A stretch of 64,000 nucleotides of DNA from Arthrobacter castelli DSM 16402 (GTDB lineage: Bacteria; Actinomycetota; Actinomycetes; Actinomycetales; Micrococcaceae), in the NCBI RefSeq assembly GCF_000430705.1, contig NZ_AUMN01000001.1, positions 310,001 to 374,000 on the forward strand, written 5' to 3'. The notes under the pieces are model-generated. The model saw nothing but the letters and a program-made list of their open reading frames with translations. It did no database searches and had not been told where the DNA came from. The first letter of the stretch is position 1, and each line of letters begins with the position of its first letter. The position numbers and the translations under genes are program-made. Positions 17,447-25,815 of this stretch are shown here, piece after piece.

Positions 17447-17941
17447 TCATTGGTCGGATGCGGTTGCGTTGCCGACCGTGCCCACCTGCGATCGGCGGAT
17501 GGCGCGCCGTCGTGCATTGTCATGAGCGCCACGCAGCAGTTCGACGACGGTTGCCATGGTCTTGTCGTCGGGGCCGACGACGGCGATCCAGCCCAGCGCT
17601 CCGTAGACAGGATGCGGCATGAAGGTGTCCGGCGCTGCGAAATCGCGAGGCCCGAAGGTACCGGGGCTTTCACCGGTGAGCTCCGTGAACGTCGCCTTCG
17701 GGACGTGGATGTTCGCCCGCCACCGGCCGTCCGGGTCCAGGTCGGACTGGGCATCGTCGGGATAGTTCTTCGTCACGATGGTGGCGTAGGGCTGGATGTT
17801 CCGCGGGATTTGCCCATCCGGGGCGTAGTTGAAGAAGAAATCGCCCCATGCGACCTCGGGGAATCCGCTTCCCTCGCTCGGTGCGAGGACGAGGACCTCT
17901 TTAAAAGATCTGACTGTTTCAAGAATCTGTTCCATACTCAT
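17447..17941 (-). CDS. DUF6194 family protein
   Basis: The 164-residue protein opens MSMEQILETVRSF and contains APSEGSGFPEVAWGDFFFNYAPDG, PYATIVTKNYPDDAQSDLDPDGRWRANIHVPKATF and PHPVYGALGWIAVVGPDDKT. These match my memory of DUF6194, a small soluble family common in Streptomyces and relatives, possibly related to MmcQ/YjbR-like folds. No function is known. It is divergent from a double-MerR regulator and shares the promoter region with it, so it may be that regulator's target. Confidence 0.8.
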   Translation of the reverse strand: MSMEQILETVRSFKEVLVLAPSEGSGFPEVAWGDFFFNYAPDGQIPRNIQPYATIVTKNYPDDAQSDLDPDGRWRANIHVPKATFTELTGESPGTFGPRDFAAPDTFMPHPVYGALGWIAVVGPDDKTMATVVELLRGAHDNARRRAIRRSQVGTVGNATASDQ

Positions 17942-17971
17942 AGTTCAAGTATCTGCTTCAAGTGCGTATGG
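17932..17971. promoter_or_regulatory. Repeats between the DUF6194 and MerR-like genes
   Basis: A direct repeat TTCAAGT occurs at 17944-17950 and 17957-17963 (13-base period). It lies inside a wider inverted repeat CCATAC (17932-17937) and GTATGG (17966-17971). These lie in the 37 bases between divergent start codons and overlap both ends, so they are candidate sites for the MerR-like protein. Confidence 0.35.
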
Positions 17972-17978
17972 AGGGTTT

Positions 17979-18710
17979 ATGCCTCACGCCAGCCCGGCCG
18001 TGCCGGGCCAGTGGCTCAGCACATCCACGGTGGCCGCAGCTTCGGGCTATTCCGTGCAGCAGGTCCGCGACCTCGAGCGGCTCGGCGTCATCCCGCCGGC
18101 AGCCCGGGCCGCGAATGGCTATCGCCAATTCTCGCCAAAGCATCTGCCCGCGTTGCGTGCATATCGGAACCTGGCTGCCGCCGTCGGGCCCGTGCCAGCA
18201 CGGCAAACGCTCGCTGAAGCGCGTATTCTCCCGCTGGACCAAGCGGTGGCACTGATCAATTCACTGCATGTTTCGCTGGCCCGGGAGCGCGAGGACGCGC
18301 TTGCCGCCCTGCGCGCGCTCGACCTGATTGCTGCGGAATCCCACGGCCAGGCTGCCACTGTAGAGGCCGATCCGATGACGATTACGGAGCTCGCCGGGGC
18401 GCTCGGCGTCCGCCCGTCGACCCTCCGCTTCTGGGAGCAGGCCGGGTTGGTGAATCCTGAGCGGGTGACCACGCTCAACGCCCGCCGCTATCCGTCGGCG
18501 GCCATCCGTGAAGCGCGGATCACCGCCGCACTGCGCGCCGCCGGCTACAGGATCCCCGACGTCCAGCATGCCATCCAGTCCATCCGGCGGATCGATGACC
18601 TCGACACCTCAAGGGCGGCTTTGAGAACCCGGCTGGACGCAATCGCCCGGCGGATGCTCGCGCTGCTGACGGCAGGCACGGAGATCACCGAACTCATCAC
18701 AGCGGCATAG
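17979..18710 (+). CDS. MerR-like regulator with two HTH domains
   Basis: From ATG 17979 the 243-residue protein carries two MerR-type winged helices. The first is WLSTSTVAAASGYSVQQVRDLERLGVIPPAARAANGYRQFSPKHLPALRAYRNL (about 12-65). The second is MTITELAGALGVRPSTLRFWEQAGLVNPERVTTLNARRYPSAAIREARITAALRAAGYRI (about 132-192). The second is followed by a helical segment ending at LLTAGTEITELI. Single-chain proteins with both domains could bind DNA without dimerising. No Cys residues are present, so metal sensing is unlikely. A longer frame from 17829 overlaps the divergent gene and is not supported. Confidence 0.8.
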   Translation: MPHASPAVPGQWLSTSTVAAASGYSVQQVRDLERLGVIPPAARAANGYRQFSPKHLPALRAYRNLAAAVGPVPARQTLAEARILPLDQAVALINSLHVSLAREREDALAALRALDLIAAESHGQAATVEADPMTITELAGALGVRPSTLRFWEQAGLVNPERVTTLNARRYPSAAIREARITAALRAAGYRIPDVQHAIQSIRRIDDLDTSRAALRTRLDAIARRMLALLTAGTEITELITAA

Positions 18711-18761
18711 TCCCGGCTCGCCCGCGGCGGCCCCTCCATGAGAGCGGGGTGAGCATTGGCC

Positions 18762-19293
18762 TCAAACGTTGACGACCTCACCCTCGTTCGGCACCCAGAC
18801 CTTCCCTCGAGGGTCCCGGAAGGCGAGAGGGACGCCGCGGGATCGCTTCCAGTCTGTTGAATCAGAGACCTGGACGTGTACATGGGGTTCGGTGCTGTTG
18901 CCCGAGTTGCCGCATTGACCGACGCGCTCGCCGGTGTCCACCCGCTGGCCCGGACGCACCTGGAGCGTGTTCCGGCCCGAGGGCCACGGGCGACCGGCGC
19001 CCCTCGTGATCGGGCTCCCCATCGTGGACCGCAACCACCCGGCCCGATAACGGTGCCAGAACCGGTTGGCCGAAGCCGGCGAAAATCCCGGGCGGTTCGG
19101 CGGCCACCAGCGTGCGCCAGTTGCGTGGGGCGGACAGGCCGGCGTCGTCGACGGCGACGAAGTCGATGGCGTGCGACGTGCCGAAGGCATAGGTGCCATG
19201 GCTCGGAACGCGGCGGGCCGGACTGTTTTCCACCTTCCATGTGCCTTGGAAAGGAAAGTCGAGCGTCACGACTGTTTGGCGGGTCATCGTCAT
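18762..19293 (-). pseudogene. M23 family peptidase, internally deleted and frameshifted
   Basis: From ATG 19293 (GAGG 8 bases upstream) the frame gives MTMTRQTVVTLDFPFQGTWKVENSPARRVPSHGTYAFGTSHAIDFVAVDD, the N-part of a zinc endopeptidase with its His/Asp ligand motif, to about GEPDHEGRRSP. The rest appears in a different frame: LQVRPGQRVDTGERVGQCGNSGNSTEPHVHVQVSDSTD (the HxH motif) and RGVPLAFRDPRGKVWVPNEGEVV, ending at 18762. The segment of about 35 residues joining these in relatives is missing near 18960-19020. The 532-base length is not a multiple of three, so no active enzyme can be made. Confidence 0.75.
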
Positions 19294-19475
19294 GTGGTCC
19301 TCGTTTCGATGCCAGGCCCATTCTCCGGAGGGCGCCAGCGTCATATCGCTGTGAGTCCAAGGACACCTGACCAGGGCAATTTTACTCGGTTTGACTCCGC
19401 AAGCCACGGGGGACTTAGCCGCACAGCTCCTCCTTCGTGCCGGGCTCGGCGGCAAAAGGGAATCCGTAGCTAGAC

Positions 19476-19498
19476 AGTTACGTAAATAATTAGTTACG
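19476..19498 (+). promoter_or_regulatory. Direct repeat and palindrome at the ArsR promoter
   Basis: AGTTACG occurs at 19476-19482 and 19492-19498, 16 bases apart. The first copy overlaps the perfect palindrome TTACGTAA (19478-19485). The A/T-rich spacer (TAAATAAT) could be the -10, and the start codon is 9 bases further on. The placement suits autorepression by the ArsR-type protein. Confidence 0.4.
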
Positions 19499-19506
19499 CT
19501 TTGTTC

Positions 19507-19872
19507 GTGGATGAGATCTTTGAGGCGTTGGCCGACACCAACCGGCGAATGATTATCGAGTACCTCCGGAGCGGGGAGATGAGCGCAGGTGCCATTGCCT
19601 CGAAGTTCTCCATTGCGCGTGAAGGAGTTTCGAAGCACCTTCGCATACTGCTGGCGGCCGGGCTGGTGTCTGTGAAACAAGAGGGCCGCAGCAGGGTCTA
19701 CCGGCTTGAACCGGAAACCTTCAAGGAGCTGGACCGGTGGATGGACCCCTATCGAAGGTTCTGGGAGCAGCGTCTGGATGCGCTGGCCACGGAGATTCAG
19801 CGCGGCAAGCGCAGCCCTGCTTCCACTGCACCGCAGCCCACGTCCAATCGACCTGATATCAAAGGAGCATAA
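19507..19872 (+). CDS. ArsR family transcriptional regulator
   Basis: This small winged-helix repressor reads VDEIFEALADTNRRMIIEYLRSGEMSAGAIASKFSIAREGVSKHLRILLAAGLVSVKQEGRSRVYRLEP. It has the core ArsR fold and no Cys metal site, as in the subgroup that works with AHSA1/SRPBCC proteins. FKELDRWMDPYRRFWEQRLDALATEI is the C-terminal helix typical of that subgroup. GTG 19507 is chosen; TTG 19501 is also possible. The SRPBCC gene begins 2 bases after the stop, so the pair is one operon. The disordered tail (PASTAPQPTSNRP) is unremarkable. Confidence 0.88.
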   Translation: MDEIFEALADTNRRMIIEYLRSGEMSAGAIASKFSIAREGVSKHLRILLAAGLVSVKQEGRSRVYRLEPETFKELDRWMDPYRRFWEQRLDALATEIQRGKRSPASTAPQPTSNRPDIKGA

Positions 19873-19874
19873 CT

Positions 19875-20444
19875 GTGAATAGTCTCAAAGGAGAGATGGC
19901 CAATGTCATCCTTGGCCGGTTCCAACGTGAGACACCGGCGAAGAAGCGGGTGCACCTCATGCTCGAGCAGCACTATGACACCACCGCTTTGGATCTGTGG
20001 AACGCCGTCACTGACCCGGACCGCCTCGCCCGCTGGTTCGCATCGGTTGACGGTGATTTTCACGAAGGCGGTCACTTTGTCGTGGATTTTGAGGAAGGAG
20101 ATGCCTCACAAATCGCGAGCGGAGAAGTGACCAAGTGCAGGGCGCCGGAGGAACTCCAGGTGACCTGGAATTTTCCCGGTGAAGAGCAATCTGGTGTTGA
20201 AATTTCGATCCATCAGGAGAGCGGTGGAGCGCTGCTGAAATTGAAACATCTCAGATTGTCAGAAAGAGCGGCTGCGGAGTATGGGGCCGGATGGCAGGCA
20301 TACATTGAAGCGTTGGGGGCCGATCTCAATGGAGAATCAGCACGTGGGCCGGCCTGGGATGATCGTTGGAGCATCCTGCTGCCCGATTACCAAGAGCTCC
20401 TCGTGGCCCTTACGCGATCCACGAAGCCTGGCTCCACTTCGTAG
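19875..20444 (+). CDS. SRPBCC/AHSA1 domain protein
   Basis: The 189-residue protein has the Bet v1-like AHSA1 core: HLMLEQHYDTTALDLWNAVTDPDRLARWFASVDGDFHEGGHFVVDFEEGDASQIASGEVTKCRAPEELQVTWNFPGE. It is followed by the long C-terminal helix AAAEYGAGWQAYIEALGADLNG. Such proteins bind hydrophobic ligands, and in this operon type they are regulated by the ArsR protein upstream. GTG 19875 has AAAGGAG 8 bases upstream. The C-terminus (LLPDYQELLVAL) is intact. Confidence 0.85.
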   Translation: MNSLKGEMANVILGRFQRETPAKKRVHLMLEQHYDTTALDLWNAVTDPDRLARWFASVDGDFHEGGHFVVDFEEGDASQIASGEVTKCRAPEELQVTWNFPGEEQSGVEISIHQESGGALLKLKHLRLSERAAAEYGAGWQAYIEALGADLNGESARGPAWDDRWSILLPDYQELLVALTRSTKPGSTS

Positions 20445-20504
20445 CCTCAGGCAGGAATCGGATCGTATTGGCCCGGCCAGGTTCGGCTCGTTAGCCCACT
20501 GGTG

Positions 20505-20654
20505 CCGGGCTCGAAGCGACTCGGCTGAGCCGAACATCTCGACCACGACGGAGCTGGTCCAGAACAGCAGGATGAGCACGAAGCCCGTCAGCCCTGCCAG
20601 CAAGTGGATGCCTCGCAGCAGGTCCCGGGGATGCTGGAGCGTATCTGCGCACAC
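20505..20654 (-). pseudogene. Remnant of a membrane protein N-terminus
   Basis: The minus strand reads LLRGIHLLAGLTGFVLILLFWTSSVVVEMFGSAESLRA, one clear transmembrane segment with the SAES loop I associate with small actinobacterial membrane proteins of about 140 residues. After SLRA the sequence turns unrelated (RHQWANEPNLAG) and no second membrane segment follows. The frame then runs into the SRPBCC gene on the other strand. I read it as a truncated remnant; its exact left end is uncertain. Confidence 0.45.
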
Positions 20655-20987
20655 CGTCGGTTGCGTAATGGCGGCCGCGCCGATGCTCCGAGTGGGCGCC
20701 CTAGTTGCTAAACTCTGCTGACGAAAGTCTTGCCCACCCTTGATGGTTACCCATTCGTTGCAACGAGCGGTATGAAGTACCGCTTCAGAGGTGTTGAGCC
20801 TGCGGACCAGCCGCGTGGAGGGGCTCAGACATGCTGCAAGTTAGCTGCGGATGGGGTATCAGCGGGAGTGGCCAAGGTGTACAGGACCGGGCTTTGTTGA
20901 CCAGCTATTGACGAGGGGCGTAGCGTCAAAATCGAGGGGTCAACTGGCCCGTGAGGATTGCTTGAAAGAGCGAGGATTCAGGGGAAA
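20655..20987. other. 333-base gap before the sigma factor gene: upstream region
   Basis: No credible gene is present. A hairpin-forming repeat AGCGGTA-TGAAG-TACCGCT lies at 20766-20784. A possible promoter for the sigma gene is TTGACC followed after 18 bases by TAGCGT, ending near 20935, which would leave a leader of about 50 bases. AGGGG sits 4 bases upstream of ATG 20988. Confidence 0.4.
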
Positions 20988-21983
20988 ATGAACTCAACGC
21001 AGCACGAAGAGCACGCCGGGTTCATTTATTCAGATCTCGACGACGATCTGCCGGCCGCCGAGCTGGTTGCACCCGGGGCATCCAACGATCCCGTAAAAGA
21101 CTACCTGCGGCAGATCGGCAAGGCAGGGCTGCTCAAGGCAGCCGAAGAAAAAGACCTTGCCCTGCGGATCGAAGCGGGCCTCTACGCCGCTCATAAGCTT
21201 TCGGCCGGTGGCATCGATCCCAAGCTCAAGCGCGAGTTGGACTGGGTGGTGCATGACGGCAAGCGGGCCAAGAACTACCTGCTGGAGGCGAACCTGCGTT
21301 TAGTGGTGTCGTTGGCCAAACGATACACCGGCCGGGGAATGCCCTTCCTGGACATCATCCAGGAAGGCAACATGGGCCTGATCCGGGCGGTGGAGAAGTT
21401 CGACTACGCCAAAGGCTTCAAATTCTCCACCTATGCGACGTGGTGGATCCGGCAGGCGATCACCCGTGGATTGGCCGATCAATCCCGCACTATCCGCATC
21501 CCGGCGCACGTGGGGGAGACCCTCAGTAAGCTGGTCCGCGCGCAGCGGCAACTGCTGCAGGACCTGGGGCGCGAACCCGAGGTTGAGGAACTCGCCCGCG
21601 AATTGGACGTAACTCCGGAGAAGGTGGCCGAGTTGCAGCGCTACGGGCGTGAGCCGGTTTCACTCGACACGCCGCTCGGGGAGGACGAAAGTTCCAGCTT
21701 TGGCGACTTGATTGAAGACAACGACGCTGTCACCCCTCCGGACGCCGCCGAGTTTACATTCCTCCAGGAGCAACTCCATGCCCTGCTGGATACCTTGACC
21801 GAGAGAGAAGCCGGGGTAGTGGCGATGCGGTTCGGGCTGGTCAACGGCGAGCCGGCGACTTTGGACATGGTCGGGGACGTATACGGGGTCTCCCGCGAAC
21901 GCATCCGCCAGATCGAGCGCCAAACCATGGCAAAGCTCCGCCATCCAGCGCGGGCCCAAACACTGCGGGACTACCTGGACTGA
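20988..21983 (+). CDS. RNA polymerase sigma factor, group 1/2 (SigB/MysB/Hrd-like)
   Basis: The 331-residue sigma-70 protein has region 1.2 ([31 protein letters not shown]), region 2 ([74 protein letters not shown]), region 3 and region 4 ([21 protein letters not shown]). The -10-recognising segment is identical in type to primary sigma factors. The short N-terminus and size match SigB-like second primary factors of actinobacteria, which support stationary-phase or stress transcription. [10 protein letters not shown] and IRIPAH lack unusual substitutions. ATG 20988 is supported by AGGGG. Confidence 0.9.
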   Translation: MNSTQHEEHAGFIYSDLDDDLPAAELVAPGASNDPVKDYLRQIGKAGLLKAAEEKDLALRIEAGLYAAHKLSAGGIDPKLKRELDWVVHDGKRAKNYLLEANLRLVVSLAKRYTGRGMPFLDIIQEGNMGLIRAVEKFDYAKGFKFSTYATWWIRQAITRGLADQSRTIRIPAHVGETLSKLVRAQRQLLQDLGREPEVEELARELDVTPEKVAELQRYGREPVSLDTPLGEDESSSFGDLIEDNDAVTPPDAAEFTFLQEQLHALLDTLTEREAGVVAMRFGLVNGEPATLDMVGDVYGVSRERIRQIERQTMAKLRHPARAQTLRDYLD

Positions 21984-22021
21984 TTTCGTCCGCGGCCTGC
22001 CGGCGCCGGAACGCGCACAGG

Positions 22022-22246
22022 TCAAGACCTGGTCGCGTCCCGACCCTCCGCCGGCGATGGAATCCGCCCTTCAGGAAAGTACGCCTCAAGAGCGGTGACC
22101 GGAACCCGGAACGAACGACCGAAATGAACTGATGGCAGTTCTCCGGAATGAATCTTCCGGTACACGGTCATCTTCGATACCCGCAAAATAGCCGCCACTT
22201 CAACGGCGGTGAGTAAATCGATCCCCTCGAAGTGCCCGGCCATCAT
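22022..22246 (-). CDS. Excisionase-like helix-turn-helix protein
   Basis: The 74-residue protein MMAGHFEGIDLLTAVEVAA... contains a MerR/excisionase-type HTH: LTAVEVAAILRVSKMTVYRKIHSGELPSVHFGRSFRVPVTALEAYFPEG. This domain is found in phage and plasmid excisionases and in small developmental regulators such as BldC. It ends 38 bases after the sigma gene in convergent orientation. It stands about 150 bases left of a 59-bp repeat that bounds an inserted cassette, but lies outside that cassette. GGAG precedes the start by about 5 bases. Confidence 0.75.
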   Translation of the reverse strand: MMAGHFEGIDLLTAVEVAAILRVSKMTVYRKIHSGELPSVHFGRSFRVPVTALEAYFPEGRIPSPAEGRDATRS

Positions 22247-22394
22247 CGGCTCCGGCTCCGGGCACGCCGTACTACAATTTCTGATCTCATTTTCATGCAC
22301 GCCCCCCGCGCTTACACGCTCGGACTCTCCTGGCTGGAGCCGTCGTCGTGTGTAACACATGATACGCGGAAGAACGCCCCTGTCACAGAGGAAA

Positions 22395-22453
22395 CACCGG
22401 CGAGTCAGCTCAGAATGTCCTTGGTGCTGAACCGCCCGTAGGCCAGAGCTCCG
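22395..22453. repeat. 59-bp direct repeat, left copy (displaced 3' end of the ABC permease gene)
   Basis: These 59 bases are identical to 27008-27066. They match the last 49 bases of the ABC permease coding sequence (read on the minus strand) plus 10 bases beyond its stop. Here they stand alone, without the rest of that gene, next to unrelated sequence. Identity begins at CACCGG and ends at AGCTCCG; the bases outside differ on both sides. Confidence 0.95.
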
Positions 22454-22469
22454 TGACAGTGCCTCATTC

Positions 22470-22526
22470 TACTTTTAAAAGTAATTACCTTATACCTATT
22501 GTCATTACGTTATGCTGTGTTTAGAC
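22470..22526 (+). promoter_or_regulatory. Palindromes and promoter of the GntR-led operon
   Basis: An A/T-rich stretch holds the perfect 14-base palindrome TACTTTTAAAAGTA (22470-22483), the 8-base palindrome GTAATTAC (22481-22488) and GTAAT...ATTAC half-sites. A possible promoter is TTGTCA (22499-22504), 16 bases, TTAGAC (22521-22526). This puts the transcript start beside ATG 22534. It may be the GntR operator. Confidence 0.5.
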
Positions 22527-22533
22527 TCACACC

Positions 22534-23244
22534 ATGGCTCGGGCAAAGCACACTGAAATCCGGGAGTGGGTCGAATCGGAAATCCATTCGGGGCGCTTCT
22601 CTGTCGGCGACAGGTTACCGACGGAGATGGAGCTCATGCAGCGATTCGGCGTGAGCCGCAATCCGGTGCAGAAAGCGATGTCCGGATTGGTTGAGGCGGG
22701 CATCATCGTCCGTCGACGAGGGTACGGGTCGCTGGTTGCATCAGCGGGCTTACGCGGCAACCCGCTTCGACTGCTCAATCCGACGCTTACCGGGCCAGAG
22801 ATCGAGGGCGGCCACAGAGTCGTCAGACACCACGTGGCTTCGACCGAAAACTTTCCGCTCAGTAAAGGGGTACTGCCTTCGGGGGTTCCGGTGGTGGAGC
22901 TCACCAGGATGAAGTTGGACGGCGCTTCGGCCCCGGTCATCCTCGAGCGCTGCGTCGTTGACCTCTCCAAGGTGCCCAATCTTCTCAATGAGCACCTTGG
23001 AGAACTGACAACAGTTGCCTACTACAACTCGTTGCATATCAACGTGCGTCGTGTCACTTCGGTACTTGACGCTGTGCACCTCGACGCAGCAGATGCCACG
23101 GAACTGGGGATCTCGACCCAGACGCCGGTGGTGAGGCAGGTACGAACGGTGTACATCGGCGAAGCCAAGCCCATTGAAGTTGCAGAGTTCATATTCCACC
23201 CGAGCAACATGACCTTGGAGGTAAGCCAAATTGACAGCCCATAA
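22534..23244 (+). CDS. GntR family regulator, HutC/UTRA subfamily
   Basis: The 236-residue protein has an N-terminal GntR winged helix (IREWVESEIHSGRFSVGDRLPTEMELMQRFGVSRNPVQKAMSGLVEAGIIVRRRGYGSLVA). The C-terminal UTRA effector domain follows, with GVPVVELTRMKLDGASAPVILERCVVDL and TPVVRQVRTVYIGEAKPIEVAEFIFHPSNM. HutC-type regulators sense the substrate or an intermediate of the pathway they control. It leads an operon with two flavin oxidases and a symporter whose reading frames all overlap, so it probably represses that operon from the palindromes upstream. Confidence 0.9.
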   Translation: MARAKHTEIREWVESEIHSGRFSVGDRLPTEMELMQRFGVSRNPVQKAMSGLVEAGIIVRRRGYGSLVASAGLRGNPLRLLNPTLTGPEIEGGHRVVRHHVASTENFPLSKGVLPSGVPVVELTRMKLDGASAPVILERCVVDLSKVPNLLNEHLGELTTVAYYNSLHINVRRVTSVLDAVHLDAADATELGISTQTPVVRQVRTVYIGEAKPIEVAEFIFHPSNMTLEVSQIDSP

Positions 23245-24385
23245 AACCAATCGCGTTGCGGTTGTAGGCGGCGGCATTATCGGCACTATGACCGCATGGC
23301 AGCTCGCGAGTCGGGGACTCGACGTCACAGTGTTCGAGCAGTGGAACACGCCAAACGACAGGGGCGCCTCAGCCGGTGAGTCACGGATCTTCCGAACCAT
23401 CTACAAGGAGGGTCCTGAATATGTCCCATTGCTTAAAAAATCCAGGGACAAATGGGATGAGTTGCAAGCATGTCAACACATGGATGTGCTCGACATGTGT
23501 GGCGGGGTCACGATAGGCCCTCCAAGCGAACCTGATGTCGCGGCAGTCATTGACTGTGCCAAAGCGGCGGATTTGGACCACCGCGTCATTAACGCCAAAG
23601 AGATGGCGGAGGAGTACCCGCAGTTCGCTCTCGATGAGGACGAAGTCGGTGTCTACGATCCGGGCGCGGGGATTTTCCGGCCCGAACTTGCGGTGCTGGC
23701 TGCGCGCAATGAGAGCATCCGTCATGGGGCCGAGTACAGGTCGTACGCCAGAGTCCTCAACATTCGCTCCGTCGCCTCATGCGTCATGATCGATACCGCG
23801 GATGGTCCAATTGGGTTCGACTCCGTCGTCATCGCCACCGGGCCATGGGCCAGCGAGCTGAGCGGACTCGATCAGGCGATGGTCGCAGCCAAACGTCTGG
23901 TCGCGATGTGGTTCCCCGCTATGAACGTCTCCCTGCACCAGCCGCGATCGATGCCGATCTCCATTCGACGCAACGACGTGGGCGGCTTCTCCTGCTTCCC
24001 CGTAGTTGACGGTGCAGGGGTCAAGATCCTTCCGCACCATTTGCCGTGGCAGGACCTGGGCGATGTCAATGACCTGCCACGGTTCATCGAACCCGAAACG
24101 GTCCGCGCGACTGAACAGACCGTCCAGCGCCTGATGCCTGGACTGGACCCAACTGCCGTGCGTGTCTCGACCTGGACCGAGGGGTTCACGACCGATGGAG
24201 CGCCCGTCGTAGGCCCCTCGCCGCTTGATGACCGGATCATGCTCGCAGTAGGCATGTCAGGACAAGGCTTCAAATTCTCCCCAATGATCGGATCGATCAT
24301 CTCCGATTTCGTGGAGAACGGGTCTTCCCGCGACTCACTAAGAATCATGGATCCGGACCGCTATATAAAGGAGCCTGTACGATGA
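23231..24385 (+). CDS. FAD-dependent oxidoreductase, monomeric sarcosine oxidase/MTOX-like
   Basis: The 384-residue protein has the Rossmann FAD motif VAVVGGGIIGTMTAWQLA at 9-26 and the GASAGESRIFRTIY segment typical of monomeric sarcosine and N-methyltryptophan oxidases. The C-terminal GMSGQGFKFSPMIGSIISDF binds the flavin. These enzymes oxidise N-methyl or other secondary amines. The stretch that holds the covalent-FAD cysteine in that family reads VRVSTWTEGFTTDGAPVVG here, with no Cys, so FAD is probably non-covalent or the substrate differs. The start is TTG 23231 with GGAGGT upstream; it overlaps the regulator gene by 14 bases. Confidence 0.88.
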   Translation: MTAHKTNRVAVVGGGIIGTMTAWQLASRGLDVTVFEQWNTPNDRGASAGESRIFRTIYKEGPEYVPLLKKSRDKWDELQACQHMDVLDMCGGVTIGPPSEPDVAAVIDCAKAADLDHRVINAKEMAEEYPQFALDEDEVGVYDPGAGIFRPELAVLAARNESIRHGAEYRSYARVLNIRSVASCVMIDTADGPIGFDSVVIATGPWASELSGLDQAMVAAKRLVAMWFPAMNVSLHQPRSMPISIRRNDVGGFSCFPVVDGAGVKILPHHLPWQDLGDVNDLPRFIEPETVRATEQTVQRLMPGLDPTAVRVSTWTEGFTTDGAPVVGPSPLDDRIMLAVGMSGQGFKFSPMIGSIISDFVENGSSRDSLRIMDPDRYIKEPVR

Positions 24386-25815
24386 ACATCGGTCTTACTG
24401 CCCTCATTGCGATCGCATCGGTCGTTGTGATCGGCATTGGTGCGGGGATCGCCTTCTACGTCGGTCGCAAGAAGAATACCGAGGAAGATTGGATTGTGGG
24501 CGGCCGCAGTCTTCCGATCTACGTCATCGCATTTACCCAGTACGCAACGGCCGTCGGTGGCGGTGTCCTCGTTGCGCACGTCGGCATCTCCTATGCATGG
24601 GGATTCTCGGTGTATTGGTACGAGCTATTCGTCATTGTCGGCATGCTCATCCTGGCTCTCTTCGCCAACTGGTTGCGGAAGCGCAAATTCAGTACTATTC
24701 CAGAGATCTTCACCCGTCTCTATGGCGAGCACAAGACAATGATGACGATTGTCGCGATCGCGGTCATCATCGTCCCTTTCGGCTGGCTGGCCACTCAGTT
24801 CGTGGCATTCGCGAGCCTATTCAGCGAGGTGACAGGAGTGCCGTTTGCGCCGCTGATAATCGCGATGGCTATCATCACGTTGCTCTTCGTCCTTCCAGGC
24901 GGCCTGACCTCTGTTGCATGGACTGACTTTTTCTTTGGCGTATTCATGATCGGTATGTCTGTCGTCATCGCCGGATATGCGATCCACGCCGCCGGGGGAT
25001 GGGGAGACGTAGTCGCCAAAGTGCCGGACGATATGTTCGCCCTGCCTGAAGGGCTTACGCTCGCCGGAGGCTCCACCATTCTTCTCTGGCTGTTCGCTAT
25101 CCTGCCCGGGACACTGACGAACCAGCTCTACTACCAGCGAATCTTCGCTGCCAAATCCGGAAAGGAAGCCCGGACCGGGATTTATCTCAGCTGCGTCATG
25201 ATTCTAATTGCCGGGACGTATGCGCTGATTATCGGTGTTGCCGTTCACGCGATGAACCCGTCGTTCGGAGTTGAAGGGCGTGAAGATGCGGCAGGTTGGT
25301 TCCTCACACAAGTTCCTGTGTGGTTGCTTGCGATATATGGGGCGTTCCTGATGGCAACCATCGTGTCGACGACCGGCTCGGCCCTCCAATCGGTGGTCGC
25401 CAACTTGATAAACGACCTCCGCAACGCCTTTGTGAATAGAGAGGCGGATACCCGCAACCGGATCTCCTTATCCCGCTGGTGCACGGTCGGCGTCACAATC
25501 GTCGCCGCCGTCCTTTCTATCGTCTACCCGCAGGCCCTGGGGTGGCTCGTAGCAACGTATGCGTACTCGGCGTCGATCCTGGCCGTGCCGCTGCTTTTCG
25601 GAATCATCATGAGCAAGCGGTACAACGTCAACGTAGCTGTGGCATATGCCTCGATGGCCGCCGGATTCATTGGGTGCGCCATCGCCCATGTGCTCGGGAC
25701 GACAATTCCCTATGCAGTATTCGGGATCGTCGCGAGTCTCGTCGGATACATCGTTGCGCTGCTCATCGCCCGGCCCGCCACCGTTGCCCAGCAAGAGGAA
25801 GCGACTATCTCATGA
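24382..25815 (+). CDS. Sodium:solute symporter (SSS family)
   Basis: The 477-residue protein has about 13 membrane segments. DWIVGGRSLPIYVIAFTQYATAVGGGVLVAHVGISYAWGF (TM2-3) and the SSS signature STTGSALQSVVANLINDLRN identify the family. It would import the oxidisable amine or amino acid with Na+. It overlaps the upstream oxidase gene by 4 bases (ATGA) and the downstream oxidase in the same way, so the three are translationally coupled. The exact substrate cannot be told from sequence; proline- and pantothenate-type members are relatives. Confidence 0.9.
   Translation: MNIGLTALIAIASVVVIGIGAGIAFYVGRKKNTEEDWIVGGRSLPIYVIAFTQYATAVGGGVLVAHVGISYAWGFSVYWYELFVIVGMLILALFANWLRKRKFSTIPEIFTRLYGEHKTMMTIVAIAVIIVPFGWLATQFVAFASLFSEVTGVPFAPLIIAMAIITLLFVLPGGLTSVAWTDFFFGVFMIGMSVVIAGYAIHAAGGWGDVVAKVPDDMFALPEGLTLAGGSTILLWLFAILPGTLTNQLYYQRIFAAKSGKEARTGIYLSCVMILIAGTYALIIGVAVHAMNPSFGVEGREDAAGWFLTQVPVWLLAIYGAFLMATIVSTTGSALQSVVANLINDLRNAFVNREADTRNRISLSRWCTVGVTIVAAVLSIVYPQALGWLVATYAYSASILAVPLLFGIIMSKRYNVNVAVAYASMAAGFIGCAIAHVLGTTIPYAVFGIVASLVGYIVALLIARPATVAQQEEATIS

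Noticed and set aside
22022-22246. Excisionase-like HTH gene as part of the inserted cassette
   Set aside because: It lies outside the left 59-bp repeat, so on the simplest reading it is flanking DNA, and it is not counted as a cassette gene.
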